Origin: CAZBDU01 sp964490725
Lineage (GTDB): Bacteria; Spirochaetota; Spirochaetia; SZUA-6; DRHE01
NCBI GenBank assembly: GCA_964490725.1
Contig: CAZBDU010000021.1
Coordinates: 1 to 64,000, forward strand
Direction of reading: 5' to 3'
DNA length: 64,000 nucleotides
Part shown: positions 42,435 through 51,697 of the stretch, piece by piece
Position numbering within the stretch: position 1 is the stretch's first letter
Layout of the letters: each line of letters starts with the position of its first letter
The notes under the pieces: generated by a model
The model's database searches: none
What the model was told of the DNA's origin: nothing
What the model saw: the letters and a program-made list of their open reading frames with translations, nothing else
Program-made: the position numbers and the translations under genes

Positions 42435-43691
42435 GTGCATCCTCAGATCTACTGGGCAAATTCAATGTTTTCCGACGCGGATCGGATCTTCAATGCGCAT
42501 TGTGCCGAGGCCCTACGCGGAGCAGGCTACCAAGTGTTCCTGCCCCAAGATGCCGCGGTGAACAACACTAGCAGTGAGTCCGCACCTGACGCAGGAAGCG
42601 TTTTCCGCAGTGATACTTCGGCGATCCTTGATGCCGACCTGCTCGTGGCCTGTATTGATCAGGAGACTATAGATTCAGGCGTTGCTTGCGAGATCGGCAT
42701 AGCTCACGCTCACGGGATTCCAGTTGTCGGCCTGTATACCGACATAAGGCAGCGCCGGCTGGGCATAGGGCGAATGTACAAGAATCTGTATGTTCTTGGA
42801 GCCATCGAGAGCGTCGGCGAGGTGGTGTCAACCGTTGAGGAACTCCTCCAGGTAGTCGGAAAGCACCTGCATAGACACCAGCCTGTCGAGTCGGCTGGTG
42901 CCGTGACGCAGTTTCATTTCAATGGTGTCGCCCGGCTGTACTCGGATTTTGTGGAACGCTTGGAGAGCTGGTATGCCCCCTCATGGCGGACTGGGCAGTA
43001 TGTAGAGCGATTCCTACGCTCCGTTGATCCGATTCGAATCATGGAATTCGGATGTGGTGCTGGGGGGATTGGAGGGGACATCTGCACCAAACATCCAGGA
43101 GTGTACTATCTCGGGTACGACAACTCCTCTGCAATGGTCGAGACCGCCAGAGCCAAAGGCCAATCCGGCGCTCTATTCACTTCCATATGGTCCGAAGTCG
43201 AAGAGGCAGCGCGAGAGCAGCCGTTCGACGCGGCCATAGTGTTATTCAGTCTACACGATACGCCCGATCCGTTACGGAGATTCTCCCTAATAGCTAATTG
43301 CATAAGCCGCGGCGGAACAGTATTGCTCATGGATCTTTCCTCTTGGGACCTTCCTGTTTTGACTCGCCTGCTTGCCAAAGGTCTCTCACGACCGCTCGGC
43401 TTGCCCGACAGTCGGCTCGACGCGTCTAGACTCTCAGAGCTTGCGGACGCCTCCGGCTGTACCATCCTTGATTGTCAGATTGCCATGCCCCACGTAAACT
43501 TTCCATCCGCCGCGGATCTCGGCGAATACCTCAATATCTTTGGGATCATCAAGGGTATGGACCTGCCCTTGGGGCTCAAGGGCGACCATCTACCTGAGGT
43601 TGGACGATTGACGGAGGAGATACTCGGGGCTCAAACCTATCCTTTCAAAGACCAGAGGGCTTTCATCGCATGCACGCTGAAAAAGATATGA
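42435..43691 (+). CDS. Nucleoside 2-deoxyribosyltransferase-like / SAM methyltransferase fusion
   Basis: 418 residues in two domains. Residues 1-145 match the nucleoside deoxyribosyltransferase/DNPH1 fold: QIYWANSMFSDADRIFN at the start and TIDSGVACEIGIAHAHGIPV with the likely nucleophile E86. Such enzymes cleave or exchange the base of deoxynucleosides or their monophosphates. Residues ~165-418 are a class I SAM methyltransferase (motif I IMEFGCGAGGIGGD at 203-216, then YLGYDNSS and ALFSLHD-like VLFSLHDTPDPLRR). The fusion suggests a base or nucleotide is methylated and exchanged. GTG start with GGAGAATCGG upstream, beginning exactly at the family N-terminus. The stop forms an ATGA with the kinase gene. 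Confidence 0.8.
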   Translation: MHPQIYWANSMFSDADRIFNAHCAEALRGAGYQVFLPQDAAVNNTSSESAPDAGSVFRSDTSAILDADLLVACIDQETIDSGVACEIGIAHAHGIPVVGLYTDIRQRRLGIGRMYKNLYVLGAIESVGEVVSTVEELLQVVGKHLHRHQPVESAGAVTQFHFNGVARLYSDFVERLESWYAPSWRTGQYVERFLRSVDPIRIMEFGCGAGGIGGDICTKHPGVYYLGYDNSSAMVETARAKGQSGALFTSIWSEVEEAAREQPFDAAIVLFSLHDTPDPLRRFSLIANCISRGGTVLLMDLSSWDLPVLTRLLAKGLSRPLGLPDSRLDASRLSELADASGCTILDCQIAMPHVNFPSAADLGEYLNIFGIIKGMDLPLGLKGDHLPEVGRLTEEILGAQTYPFKDQRAFIACTLKKI

Positions 43692-44314
43692 TCACTGAAA
43701 GAGGAAGGTTAGTGGCTCTTGAAGGCATTGATCGAGCTGGAAAGAGCTGCGTACTTGCCGCTCTGCCGGGCTTGCTTCGCGACTGCAAAGCTTCTGTGGT
43801 TCTTTGCAGTGAACTCAAATCTCCCATTGCTCATGCGCTGAGGGACATGTTATGTAAAGGCGGCACTCCGTCTTTGAAGACTTTTTTCTTTGCAGCAGAT
43901 CGAGCCTGGGAGTACGAGGTCGACTGCCTCCCCGCACTGGCGCGGGGGGACTTGGTGCTGTGGGACCGCTATGTTGACTCTGCCATAGTCTACCGCACGG
44001 TCGAGCTGTCCTTAGGGGATTCTGGCGCTTCTATCGTAGATATGGATTTCGTCAAAAGGATCAACTCCCGCTTCACACCGGCTGACTTGACGGTCTATAT
44101 TGACATCTCGGTGGAGACCTCAATAGAGCGCGGACGGAAAACGGGCGTTCCGGAACCATATAACCGGGAGTTTCTTGAGAGCGCCCGAAATGAGTACATT
44201 AGGCTCGCCGCTGGGGAACGGTACTCCAGGGTGGACGGGGAGGGACCCTTGGAATCCGTGGTTACTGAGACCGCTCGGATAATCCGTGAGCGTTTTCGCG
44301 AGATGTTTCCATGA
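43688..44314 (+). CDS. Thymidylate-kinase-like dNMP kinase
   Basis: 208 residues. P-loop VALEGIDRAGKS and the DRY motif in LVLWDRYVDSAIVYR match thymidylate kinase, which phosphorylates dTMP to dTDP. The lid region RGRKTGVPEPYNREFLE is also family-like. It differs clearly from a housekeeping Tmk in composition and context, so a modified deoxynucleotide is a plausible substrate (inference). Start at ATG 43688 chosen because it overlaps the preceding stop (ATGA) and begins MITERGRLVALEG; an in-frame ATG 18 nt earlier is possible. Its own stop overlaps the glycosylase ATG. Confidence 0.82.
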   Translation: MITERGRLVALEGIDRAGKSCVLAALPGLLRDCKASVVLCSELKSPIAHALRDMLCKGGTPSLKTFFFAADRAWEYEVDCLPALARGDLVLWDRYVDSAIVYRTVELSLGDSGASIVDMDFVKRINSRFTPADLTVYIDISVETSIERGRKTGVPEPYNREFLESARNEYIRLAAGERYSRVDGEGPLESVVTETARIIRERFREMFP

Positions 44315-45201
44315 CAGCATTTGTTGACAGCGCACGTGCCAGGCTCGTCGTTTCGCGAATCGAGGAGGCATTCAGAAGCCGCGCTGGAATCCTTTCCGAA
44401 ACGGAGGACCTCGTAGAGAATCAGATTCCCCATGGAGTGGCTCCGCTTTCGAGAGAGCATGCGCTTTTCCTGTTTTACACAGTGGCAAATGACCATGGCA
44501 TGAAATCCTCTCGTCTCTATTCCGAGGCGAAGACGTTGTTCGTTGAGGATGGCGGCCTATTTGAGCCTTTGAAGGTCTTGGCGAACTACTTGGGACCAGA
44601 GGATGAACGTCTTATAACCGCTACTGGTAAGCGCCTGGGCACTAGGTATCCGAAAGAGACGGCCAAGTCGTGGTACCTGAATTCAAAGAGGCTGGTCGAT
44701 AGGTACGAAGGTGATCCCAGGAACATGCTTCGGTCAACATCGGATGCCCGCGCCTTGATGAAAGAGATAACGGAGTTTCGGGGATATGGGCCAAAAATCG
44801 GAGGGATGTTCCTGCGAGCTGCAGTTGGCCTGGGTTTTGCGCGGGTTTCGGGGCTGGAGCAGGTTCTGGTGCCGGTCGACATCCATGATTCTCGAATTTC
44901 ATTCATGACTGAAATACTGAGACCTGGCAGTGAAGCAAGCCTGCAGGACATAAACTACTACAACTACGTGACCCAGGTGCAAAGGGTCCTCCTTCAGACG
45001 TGTAACTCACTGGGACTCGAGTGGCTGGACACCGACCGGGCTCTGTGGATTATCGGGTCGCGCGGTTGCATCAACGGTCGGTGTGGGCTTTGCCCTTTAG
45101 CTGACATATGCACTGTCGGCAAAGCCGTCCTCTCTTCGGGCATTTCTCAGCACTGGAGTTTCCGGACAAAGCGGAACAAATCGCCGCATAGACGGAAGTG
45201 A
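44311..45201 (+). CDS. HhH-GPD superfamily DNA glycosylase-like protein with Fe-S cluster
   Basis: 296 residues. The helix-hairpin-helix FRGYGPKIGGMFLRAAV carries a lysine (K162) at the place of the endonuclease III catalytic Lys, and VPVDIHDSRI supplies the conserved Asp (D190). The C-terminus has C253-x4-C258-x2-C261-x5-C267 (CINGRCGLCPLADIC), close to the C-x6-C-x2-C-x5-C [4Fe-4S] loop of Nth/MutY. It should remove or act on a base in DNA. An alternative is the glycosylase-fold nucleotide pyrophosphorylases of phage base-modification systems. The N-terminal ~140 residues are not like Nth. Third gene of the coupled cassette. Confidence 0.75.
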   Translation: MTAFVDSARARLVVSRIEEAFRSRAGILSETEDLVENQIPHGVAPLSREHALFLFYTVANDHGMKSSRLYSEAKTLFVEDGGLFEPLKVLANYLGPEDERLITATGKRLGTRYPKETAKSWYLNSKRLVDRYEGDPRNMLRSTSDARALMKEITEFRGYGPKIGGMFLRAAVGLGFARVSGLEQVLVPVDIHDSRISFMTEILRPGSEASLQDINYYNYVTQVQRVLLQTCNSLGLEWLDTDRALWIIGSRGCINGRCGLCPLADICTVGKAVLSSGISQHWSFRTKRNKSPHRRK

Positions 45202-45293
45202 ACGTCCGCGCGCGAGCGAGACTACTGTAAGACCGCTGAGCGAACGCAGACCGACGAGTGCGAAGCCCCGATCGGCTTGGCGCTACTGGCTTC

Positions 45294-45325
45294 CCTCGCC
45301 CCCCCTTGCCGCCTCCCCCTCCCAG
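45294..45325 (+). repeat. Left arm of inverted repeat flanking the helicase
   Basis: A C-rich 32-mer (CCTCGCCCCCCCTTGCCGCC followed by TCCCCCTCCCAG). Its near-complement lies at 47600-47629. The arms flank the helicase gene 2.3 kb apart. Confidence 0.45.
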
Positions 45326-45405
45326 CTCCCCGTGATCGCGACCGTGCATCCGAGGGCGCCCGCTGCCACGGCTCGCGCATAGCGAAAGCCGCCACACCCG
45401 ACCCG

Positions 45406-45434
45406 TTGCGCGAGTGGTCGTGTCACCCTATAAT
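45406..45434 (+). promoter_or_regulatory. Promoter of the UvrD-like helicase gene
   Basis: TTGCGC (45406-45411), 17-bp spacer, consensus TATAAT (45429-45434), 15 nt before the ATG chosen for the helicase. It overlaps the GTG/TTG readings further upstream and so argues against them. The 45202-45405 stretch before it shows no gene. Confidence 0.65.
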
Positions 45435-45449
45435 AATGCAAGGCCCTCG

Positions 45450-47289
45450 ATGGACGAGATACACACCCTTGAGGGACCAGTTCTCTTGCTCGCTGGCCCC
45501 GGCACGGGGAAAACGCATCAACTTGCCAAGCGGTTAAGGTACCTCATCAAGGAGCGCGGGGTTGCCCCCGAGACTATAACCATTATCACGTTCACCGCCG
45601 CAGCAGCGCACAACATGAGGGACCGGATCTCAGACGCCTCCAAACCCGATACCTACATCCCCTATCTCGAACAGCCGAGGCTGATCTGTACGATGCACAG
45701 CCTCGGGCTGCGGATACTCAGGGAGTGTTCGGACGAGCTGGATTTACGAGAGGACTTGAGGGTAGTCACTGATGATCAACTCCGTACGATGCTCGTAGAA
45801 GACGCCGCCCAGCTTGTCGGCTACGAACGCCATTCAGGCGCAGAAACGGCGATCTGCAGGCAAAAGGGTGCCTGCAGACGCGACGGATCACCCAAATGCG
45901 TTATATGCGAGAAATACAGAGACCTCATGCAGATCTGTTCGGCAGTTGACTACGACGAGCAAGTCCTGATGGCATGCGAAGTCCTGAGGCATGGACCAGA
46001 GCTGCTGAAAAGCTACCGCTCGGCCGCCATCCACCTGCTCGTCGATGAGTACCAGGACATCAACGAAGCCCAGTACGATCTTATCCGCCTTCTCTCAGAA
46101 ACGAACGAGACAGGCCTCTTTGTGGTCGGCGACGACGATCAGAGCATCTACTCGTGGCGGGGCGGATCGCCGAATCACATCAGGAACTTCCGAAAGGAGT
46201 CCGGCGATCCAGCGCGGGTCGTACCCCTTGTCGAGTCGCATCGGTGCCACCGACACATTCTCGAGGGCGCAATGGGTATTGTCGATCGCTACGACCCCAA
46301 GAGGATTGGGAAGGCCCAATTCGAATACAGAATTGCGGAAGGTCCGAAGATTCAGATTCACAACACCCCCAGCGACGAGAAGGAGGCGGCGCGGATTCGG
46401 AGGGTCGTCGAACAGGCACTCCCCTCGCGAGACGTGCTGATTCTTTTTCCGAGCCGTCAATTCTCGCAGGCAATCGTGAGGGAGTTGAGATCCCACCGGA
46501 TCCCCTTTACCGCGCAGTTGGCCTCCCCGGGATCTGGGCTTCCTCTGCTAGCAACCTTATCTCGCTGGTTGGAGGCTCCTTCCGACAGCCTGTCGCTGCG
46601 CCGCTGCGTTGAGGCAATATTGCAGAGCCCACCCTTGCACGTTCCCTCGGCGCAGGTCCGAACACAGGCCAAGATACAGCAAAGAGAAGCCGCCCTCGGA
46701 CTTGTGTCCGAGCTCTGGAGGCTCATCCTAGACGGTAAGGCTCGTAGCCTCTGGGAGGCCATCGAGATCAGTGAGAGCAGGCATACACTGTACGGATCCA
46801 TGAAGGCAGCGTTGCAGGCTTTGTTGGACCACTCTGGAGACAGGAACGGTACGGAACACTTCCTCGGTGTCATGGCGCGGCACCTGGTCCCGTGGAAACG
46901 AGTACCTGACTTCCTGTCCGAGGTCGGTTCGTGGGTGCAGGCTCTCGAAGACTCCAGCCAGTTCGGCGCCACTTCAAGCGTCAGGCTGATGACGTTTCAG
47001 GCAGTCAAGGGGCTTGAAGCTAATGTGGTCTGCGTGCTCGGTCTCGAGGAAGGGAGTTGTCCCCAGGGATAGTGACGGCGCGGACATCGCCGAGCAAAGT
47101 AGGCTCCTATTCGTGTCGATGACCGGGGCGGTCAGCGAGTTGCATCTTTTCCATGCCAGGAAGCGCGCCAGCAACGTCGTGCTGAGGAATGTCTTCAAAG
47201 GAAGGTCCGGCCGGCCGGACATTGCACCCTCACGGTTTCTAGACGCGGTCCCCTCGGCGCATGTCGAGCGCATCTCCCACAGAGCATAG
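45450..47289 (+). pseudogene. UvrD/Rep-type SF1 helicase, frameshifted
   Basis: The first frame (to the stop at 47072) holds helicase motif I GPVLLLAGPGTGKT, Ia TFTAAAAHNMRDR, II LVDEYQDINEAQ, III VVGDDDQSIYSWRGG, IV-like VESHRCHRHILEGA and V MTFQAVKGLEANVVCVLGLEEG. Then the protein signal moves one frame: VVPRDSDGADIAEQSRLLFV and SMTGAVSELHLFHARKRA, i.e. motif VI. A single extra base near 47052-47058 explains this. Without motif VI the helicase should be inactive. A four-Cys insert (AICRQKGACRR ... KCVICEKYRD) is unusual for UvrD. If the shift is a sequencing error, the gene would encode about 612 residues. Confidence 0.75.
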
Positions 47290-47730
47290 AAAGGGTCGCG
47301 GACGGACAAGGGAGTAGGCCGCGCACACGTGCAGTCCTGGCCGCGATCGCGGGCAGCGTCCGTTTCGTGGCCACCGCACTTTCCGCGGGCGCCTGATGCC
47401 GCTAACTTCGGCCCATCCGGTAAGTGCGCCAGCCTCGGCAGCACCACTCCACACCGCAGCGCAGGGCTGGCGGTAGCGAGGAGCGAGCGGACAGGAGGTC
47501 CGCGAGCGACGAGCGTACCGCCACCGAACCCCCCTTTTGAGCGCCCCCCTCCCAGACGTCCAATAGGATACCTTAGCGGGGGGTAAGTCGGGGGGGGGTC
47601 TGGGAGGGGGGGCGGCAAGGGGGGTGAGGGCAGCCCGGAGCGTTTCTGACTGTTGGGGTTCGAAGCCCGCTGCAGTGGAGGGCTTGGGAAGTGGCTGATC
47701 CGTCCGCTGCAACCGGTATGCGCTCGCTTC
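47290..47730. other. Non-coding stretch with homopurine tracts and inverted repeats
   Basis: About 440 bp without a convincing gene. It holds the right arm of the helicase-flanking inverted repeat (47600-47629, complement of 45294-45325), a local inverted repeat (47544-47556 with 47598-47611, CCCCCTCCCAGAC / GTCTGGGAGGGGG) around a 40-nt loop, and long G runs on the plus strand. These could form a hairpin or G-quadruplex and may mark recombination ends. No promoter for the res gene was expected here, as that gene ends at 47731. Confidence 0.45.
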
Positions 47731-50277
47731 CTATGTATTGGGCTTTTCATCATCCCCATTCACGACAGCGGCTGAATGGAGCGCAACATCCAGCTCAGAG
47801 CGGAATCCCTCTGTCTCGCCTTCGCGCAGGAACTGGAAGAAATAGTTATAGCACTTAGGCGAAAGCCAGTTGTGCTGGTAACGAGTGGGGATGTCCGCGT
47901 CAGCCAGCCATTGATTGAGCCGCTCGAAGTGGGCCTGTGCATACTCAAACTTCTTCTGGTTTTCCGCCGAGGGGTCCGTGATCTCCGAGTCGTCTTTGAT
48001 CTCCACGACGTGGATCAGATCGCCCTTCTTGAGGAAGAAGTCCGGGCTGAACTCTCCGCGCTTGGGGTGATCGCCTTTCTTCCATGCGTACTCGATAGCG
48101 TAGTACCGCTGGGGCGCACTCTTGAGCCAAGCGTCCAGCGCAACGGTGTTTTGCCGCTCGCAGAGCTGCCGTATGAACCTCCGCTCGGGCGTAGCATCGG
48201 CAATCGCTATGTTGCAGGGGGTCTTGAAGTCGTGCGCGTTGGTCAGGATCTCCCGGCCTGCCCGGAAATCGCCGTCCGGGTCCTCGACCTCGCGAAAGAA
48301 TTCGAGCTGCTCGTCAGAAATTGTCTTTTCGCAGTCCGGCGGAATGAAAGCCGTCTTGTCACCGCGCCGCAGCTCGGCGGCGCTGCAACTGATGACCGGG
48401 CGGTCGCGGGTTGACAGCGTCCTCAACGCCTTCGGCGTCAGCGTGTAGACCACACGTTTCGCTGTCTTGCGCCGGAGAGGACCCAGGGCCTGGAGGATCT
48501 TCTGTCGGTTCTCCTCCGTGATCCTGCCGTTCGTGATCTTCGCGTTGGCGGCTGACGCTGTGACGATCTCCAAGCACCGCCTTCGAGTGAACTTCCGTGT
48601 GTAGTTGGTCCGGTCCTGAGGGTCTTCTGCGTCTTTCGACTCCTCGTCTATGCTCTGGAGCCGACGATACATTTCTTCGGCGACTTCCTCGAGTGAGTAC
48701 GTCTTGTGCGCGATGTGCGTCTTGAACTTTGTGTGCGCCCCCGTGACGGCGTGCTCGTAATCGATCGACACGTCCTCGACTTCCACCTGGGACGGAAGTT
48801 CCACGTAGCCCTGTTCGAGCAGGCGGTATTCGCCCTTCTTTGTGAAGTGAGCCGTGTCGGTCTCTCGCGTGTAGTCCAGATCATGCAGGTTGAAGTGATA
48901 GCGTGAGTCATCTAAGACTCTGGAAACGAGGCGGCGCTCGATCTCGAGGATTTCGTCTACGAGGTGTTTGATCCGGCCTGCCCAGGCGTCATGATTGAAT
49001 ACGGTCACAACCGGGTCTGCGCCCTGCCAGCCTTCAGGTCGGCGGAGCCCCCGCCCGAGTACTTGCGCGACCAGGAGCTTGCTGTTGAAGGCGCGTTCTT
49101 CGTGCGGCACGATCTGGAACACGTTTTTGACGTCCCATCCCTCGTTAAGCATCGACACCGACACGATCCACTCGACCTTGCTCGCCACATTGTCGACGGT
49201 CCTAAGCTTGGCGACATTCGGCTGGTGTTCGGCCGCCGATGTCACCGGCAGTACTTTCGCATCGGCCTGGTCGTGCGTGATTCCCTGCCGCTCCTCAAGA
49301 AAACTCTGGAGTTCTTCGCTCACCAGCCTGCAACTCTTGATGTCCCTGGTAACGATGATGGTCAGGGGGCGGATGCGACGCTTCTTCAACTCCTTTTTCC
49401 AAGCCTTGTGCCGGTTGTAGACGAGCTGCCACTTCTCTTCCGGGTTGTCCGTCTGCGGCATCTCAGCAATGTATTGGACCGTCTTGACGAAACGCTGCTC
49501 GATGGCTTCCCGCAGCGAGTAGCGGCTGACCACATCCGCGAAGTATTCGTCACCGATGTAGCAGGTCCCCGATACCCCCAGGACATAACGGAAACCGTAC
49601 TCTGGGTTGAGCAGGAACTCCTTCCAACGCTTCACGTTTGCGCCGCTCTCGTTGGCCACGTGATGGGCCTCGTCGTTCAATACCGCCACGCGCGTGCCCT
49701 TGCCGATCAGGCTGTCGCAGATGGAACCGTGCACGATGGTTTCGGATGCGTTGATGATATTAGGCGCGTGTACCTTAGCCTCGGCCGGAAGCAAATCCCG
49801 CAGGTCCGCGTTGCCGGCAAGATCCCGGAACTTCGCGAGCAGGCCAGCTTCGATGGTATTGGACGGACACAGCACCAGTACGCGGTCCACAATGCCCGCG
49901 GCGAGCAGAATAGCCGCTACGCCGTAGAGCACGTAGCTTTTACCCGTACCGGTCGCCATGTCCATGGAGCATGCGAGCTGATCCGGAAACTGGAGATGGG
50001 ATTCCATGCCTCGCCACGATCCGTAACGCTGCTCCAACTCGGCGTTGTCTCTGAAGTTTTCCTCGGCAAGCGCGCGAGGGTTTGCGTACTTCCCGCCGGC
50101 CATGTATCGTAGAACCGTGCGGATGGCGTTTTTCTGGTACTCGCGCAAGCCGCACAACTCATCGATGAAAGGTTCGTAGCGGGACTCATCCCACACGGCC
50201 GGATCAATGTTGGCTGTGACTTTGAGGACCAAGTCCTCGTTCTTAAACGACTGGCGGTCGCCGCGCGCGGGGCTCAT
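47731..50277 (-). CDS. Type III restriction enzyme, Res subunit
   Basis: 848 residues. SF2 translocase with Walker A DMATGTGKS (K113) and DEAH box NDEAHHVAN (D202-H205), motif VI-like QVLGRGLRRPEGW, and a C-terminal PD-(D/E)xK nuclease in FSPDFFLKKGDLIHVVEIKDD near residues 760-785. Res cuts DNA only in complex with Mod, which gives sequence recognition. The ATG overlaps the stop of the mod gene (ATGA). Res itself looks intact, but the Mod partner is truncated, so the system is probably inactive unless another Mod exists. Confidence 0.9.
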   Translation of the reverse strand: MSPARGDRQSFKNEDLVLKVTANIDPAVWDESRYEPFIDELCGLREYQKNAIRTVLRYMAGGKYANPRALAEENFRDNAELEQRYGSWRGMESHLQFPDQLACSMDMATGTGKSYVLYGVAAILLAAGIVDRVLVLCPSNTIEAGLLAKFRDLAGNADLRDLLPAEAKVHAPNIINASETIVHGSICDSLIGKGTRVAVLNDEAHHVANESGANVKRWKEFLLNPEYGFRYVLGVSGTCYIGDEYFADVVSRYSLREAIEQRFVKTVQYIAEMPQTDNPEEKWQLVYNRHKAWKKELKKRRIRPLTIIVTRDIKSCRLVSEELQSFLEERQGITHDQADAKVLPVTSAAEHQPNVAKLRTVDNVASKVEWIVSVSMLNEGWDVKNVFQIVPHEERAFNSKLLVAQVLGRGLRRPEGWQGADPVVTVFNHDAWAGRIKHLVDEILEIERRLVSRVLDDSRYHFNLHDLDYTRETDTAHFTKKGEYRLLEQGYVELPSQVEVEDVSIDYEHAVTGAHTKFKTHIAHKTYSLEEVAEEMYRRLQSIDEESKDAEDPQDRTNYTRKFTRRRCLEIVTASAANAKITNGRITEENRQKILQALGPLRRKTAKRVVYTLTPKALRTLSTRDRPVISCSAAELRRGDKTAFIPPDCEKTISDEQLEFFREVEDPDGDFRAGREILTNAHDFKTPCNIAIADATPERRFIRQLCERQNTVALDAWLKSAPQRYYAIEYAWKKGDHPKRGEFSPDFFLKKGDLIHVVEIKDDSEITDPSAENQKKFEYAQAHFERLNQWLADADIPTRYQHNWLSPKCYNYFFQFLREGETEGFRSELDVALHSAAVVNGDDEKPNT

Positions 50278-51653
50278 TTCCTCGCCTCTTTCTTTGCCGC
50301 CTTTTCCTTCGACGAGGCCTTGCGCTGCTTCGCAGGCACCGTCTTCCTGGCCGTGCCGAAATCGTTCGCATCGATCAGGATACGCGCTTCGTTGCTGTAG
50401 ATGTCGAGGAACACCGCCATTATCTTCTTGCCTAGCATGTCAGCCCGGAACGCGACTTTCCATCCCGCTTTCTCGATCGCGTCGGCATACTGGACCTCGT
50501 CCAGATCGAAGACCTGATTCCCCTCGTCATAATCGAAGTCCAGCATCACCATGGAAAGCGTTTCCCGGTTGCCCTTCTTCTGGAACGGCTGGCGTACCAC
50601 CGCATCGCTGCGGAAAGTCCTGATCTCGATGAACGCCTTTTCGAACAGCTCTCCCTTCGGCTTCGCGTTCCCGAGCTTGTATTCGAGTTGGGGTGTACGG
50701 ATGAAATCGAACCCGACAGCCTCGACCGTATCGTTGACGGCCATCTCGTCAGCCGGCTGCTTCAAGGCCGTGAACTCCCGACGGTGCAACTCGTGGATAA
50801 TGGAATACGGGATCCGCAGCGCGTAGTAGCGAACGCCGCCCAGCGTGATGTAGTCCTGCTGGAAGTCGAATGTCAACGCTGGCGCAATGATGAACACCTT
50901 GCTGCCGACGCGGGTCCCCACGGCCTCGTGGATCTCCTGAATCGTTTCCTCGCTGATCGCCGCGTCCTTGTGCTCGAAATGATTGAACACCATCACGTCT
51001 GCGCCCTGGCGGAAGCCGTCGAACGCGATGCCGCCCACCTTGTGAGGCTCGTCGCGACACTGGAATAGCTGAAGAGCGAAGAATCGCCAATCCTCCCAGG
51101 GGAGTTTCCGTAGTTGCGAGAAGTCGTACAGTCCGGCGTTGAAGAGGGTGAAAGGCTTGGGCTTCAGCTTCGGCCCCCTGTTGCCGATCTCCTTGCAGAG
51201 GTTCAGCATCCGCTTCTGGATGGTATAGATCGCCAGCTTGCCGCAGTCGATACCAATCCAGCGGCGTCTAAGCTTCTCGGCAACTGCGCAGGTTGTCCCC
51301 GCACCAGCGAATGCGTCGAGGACGATGTCACCGTTACCGGATGAAGACGAAATCACCCGTGAGAGAAGAGCCTCAGGCTTCTGTGTGGGATAGCCAAGTC
51401 TTTCTGCGGCCTGTGAGTTCACAGGGAAGATGTCGACCCATGTATCTTGAGGCGCTACTCCTGGCAACTCGTCTGCATACCGCTTAATCCTTGCGACTCC
51501 TTTCCTTGTGTAATAGATACGGTGCTCTCGCTCGAGTTTCTGCATTGTCGCCACCGGGCATCGCCATGTCTTTGTGATACCTTTCCACTCGTATCGATAA
51601 CCTCCACCCTTCAAGCCCGTTCCAATCAGATTATCGTCAGCGAATCGTTCTCT
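50274..51653 (-). pseudogene. Type III DNA methyltransferase (Mod), N-terminally truncated
   Basis: About 460 codons of a beta-class adenine methyltransferase remain. Present: ADDNLIGTGLKGGGYRYEWK, YPTQKPEALLSRVI, motif I GNGDIVLDAFAGAGTT, and the C-terminal half. Missing: the N-terminal ~150-200 residues with the DPPY catalytic motif and part of the target-recognition region. The frame meets a stop near 51680, where the oppositely oriented 110-aa gene with its ribosome site begins, so the loss looks like an insertion or recombination. A TTG at 51614 could start a 446-residue product, but it would lack DPPY. Confidence 0.8.
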
Positions 51654-51697
51654 TCGACTTTGTCCATGGCTCCGAAGAGGATGCTAGGGAGGTCCCC

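Noticed and set aside
45202..45405. Possible gene between the glycosylase and helicase
   Set aside because: No frame with a ribosome site or recognisable protein; C-rich tracts and the helicase promoter account for it.
47650..47690. T-arm-like GGGGTTCGAAGCCC suggesting a tRNA end or attachment site
   Set aside because: No acceptor, D or anticodon arms could be folded around it, and no second copy was found as an att pair.
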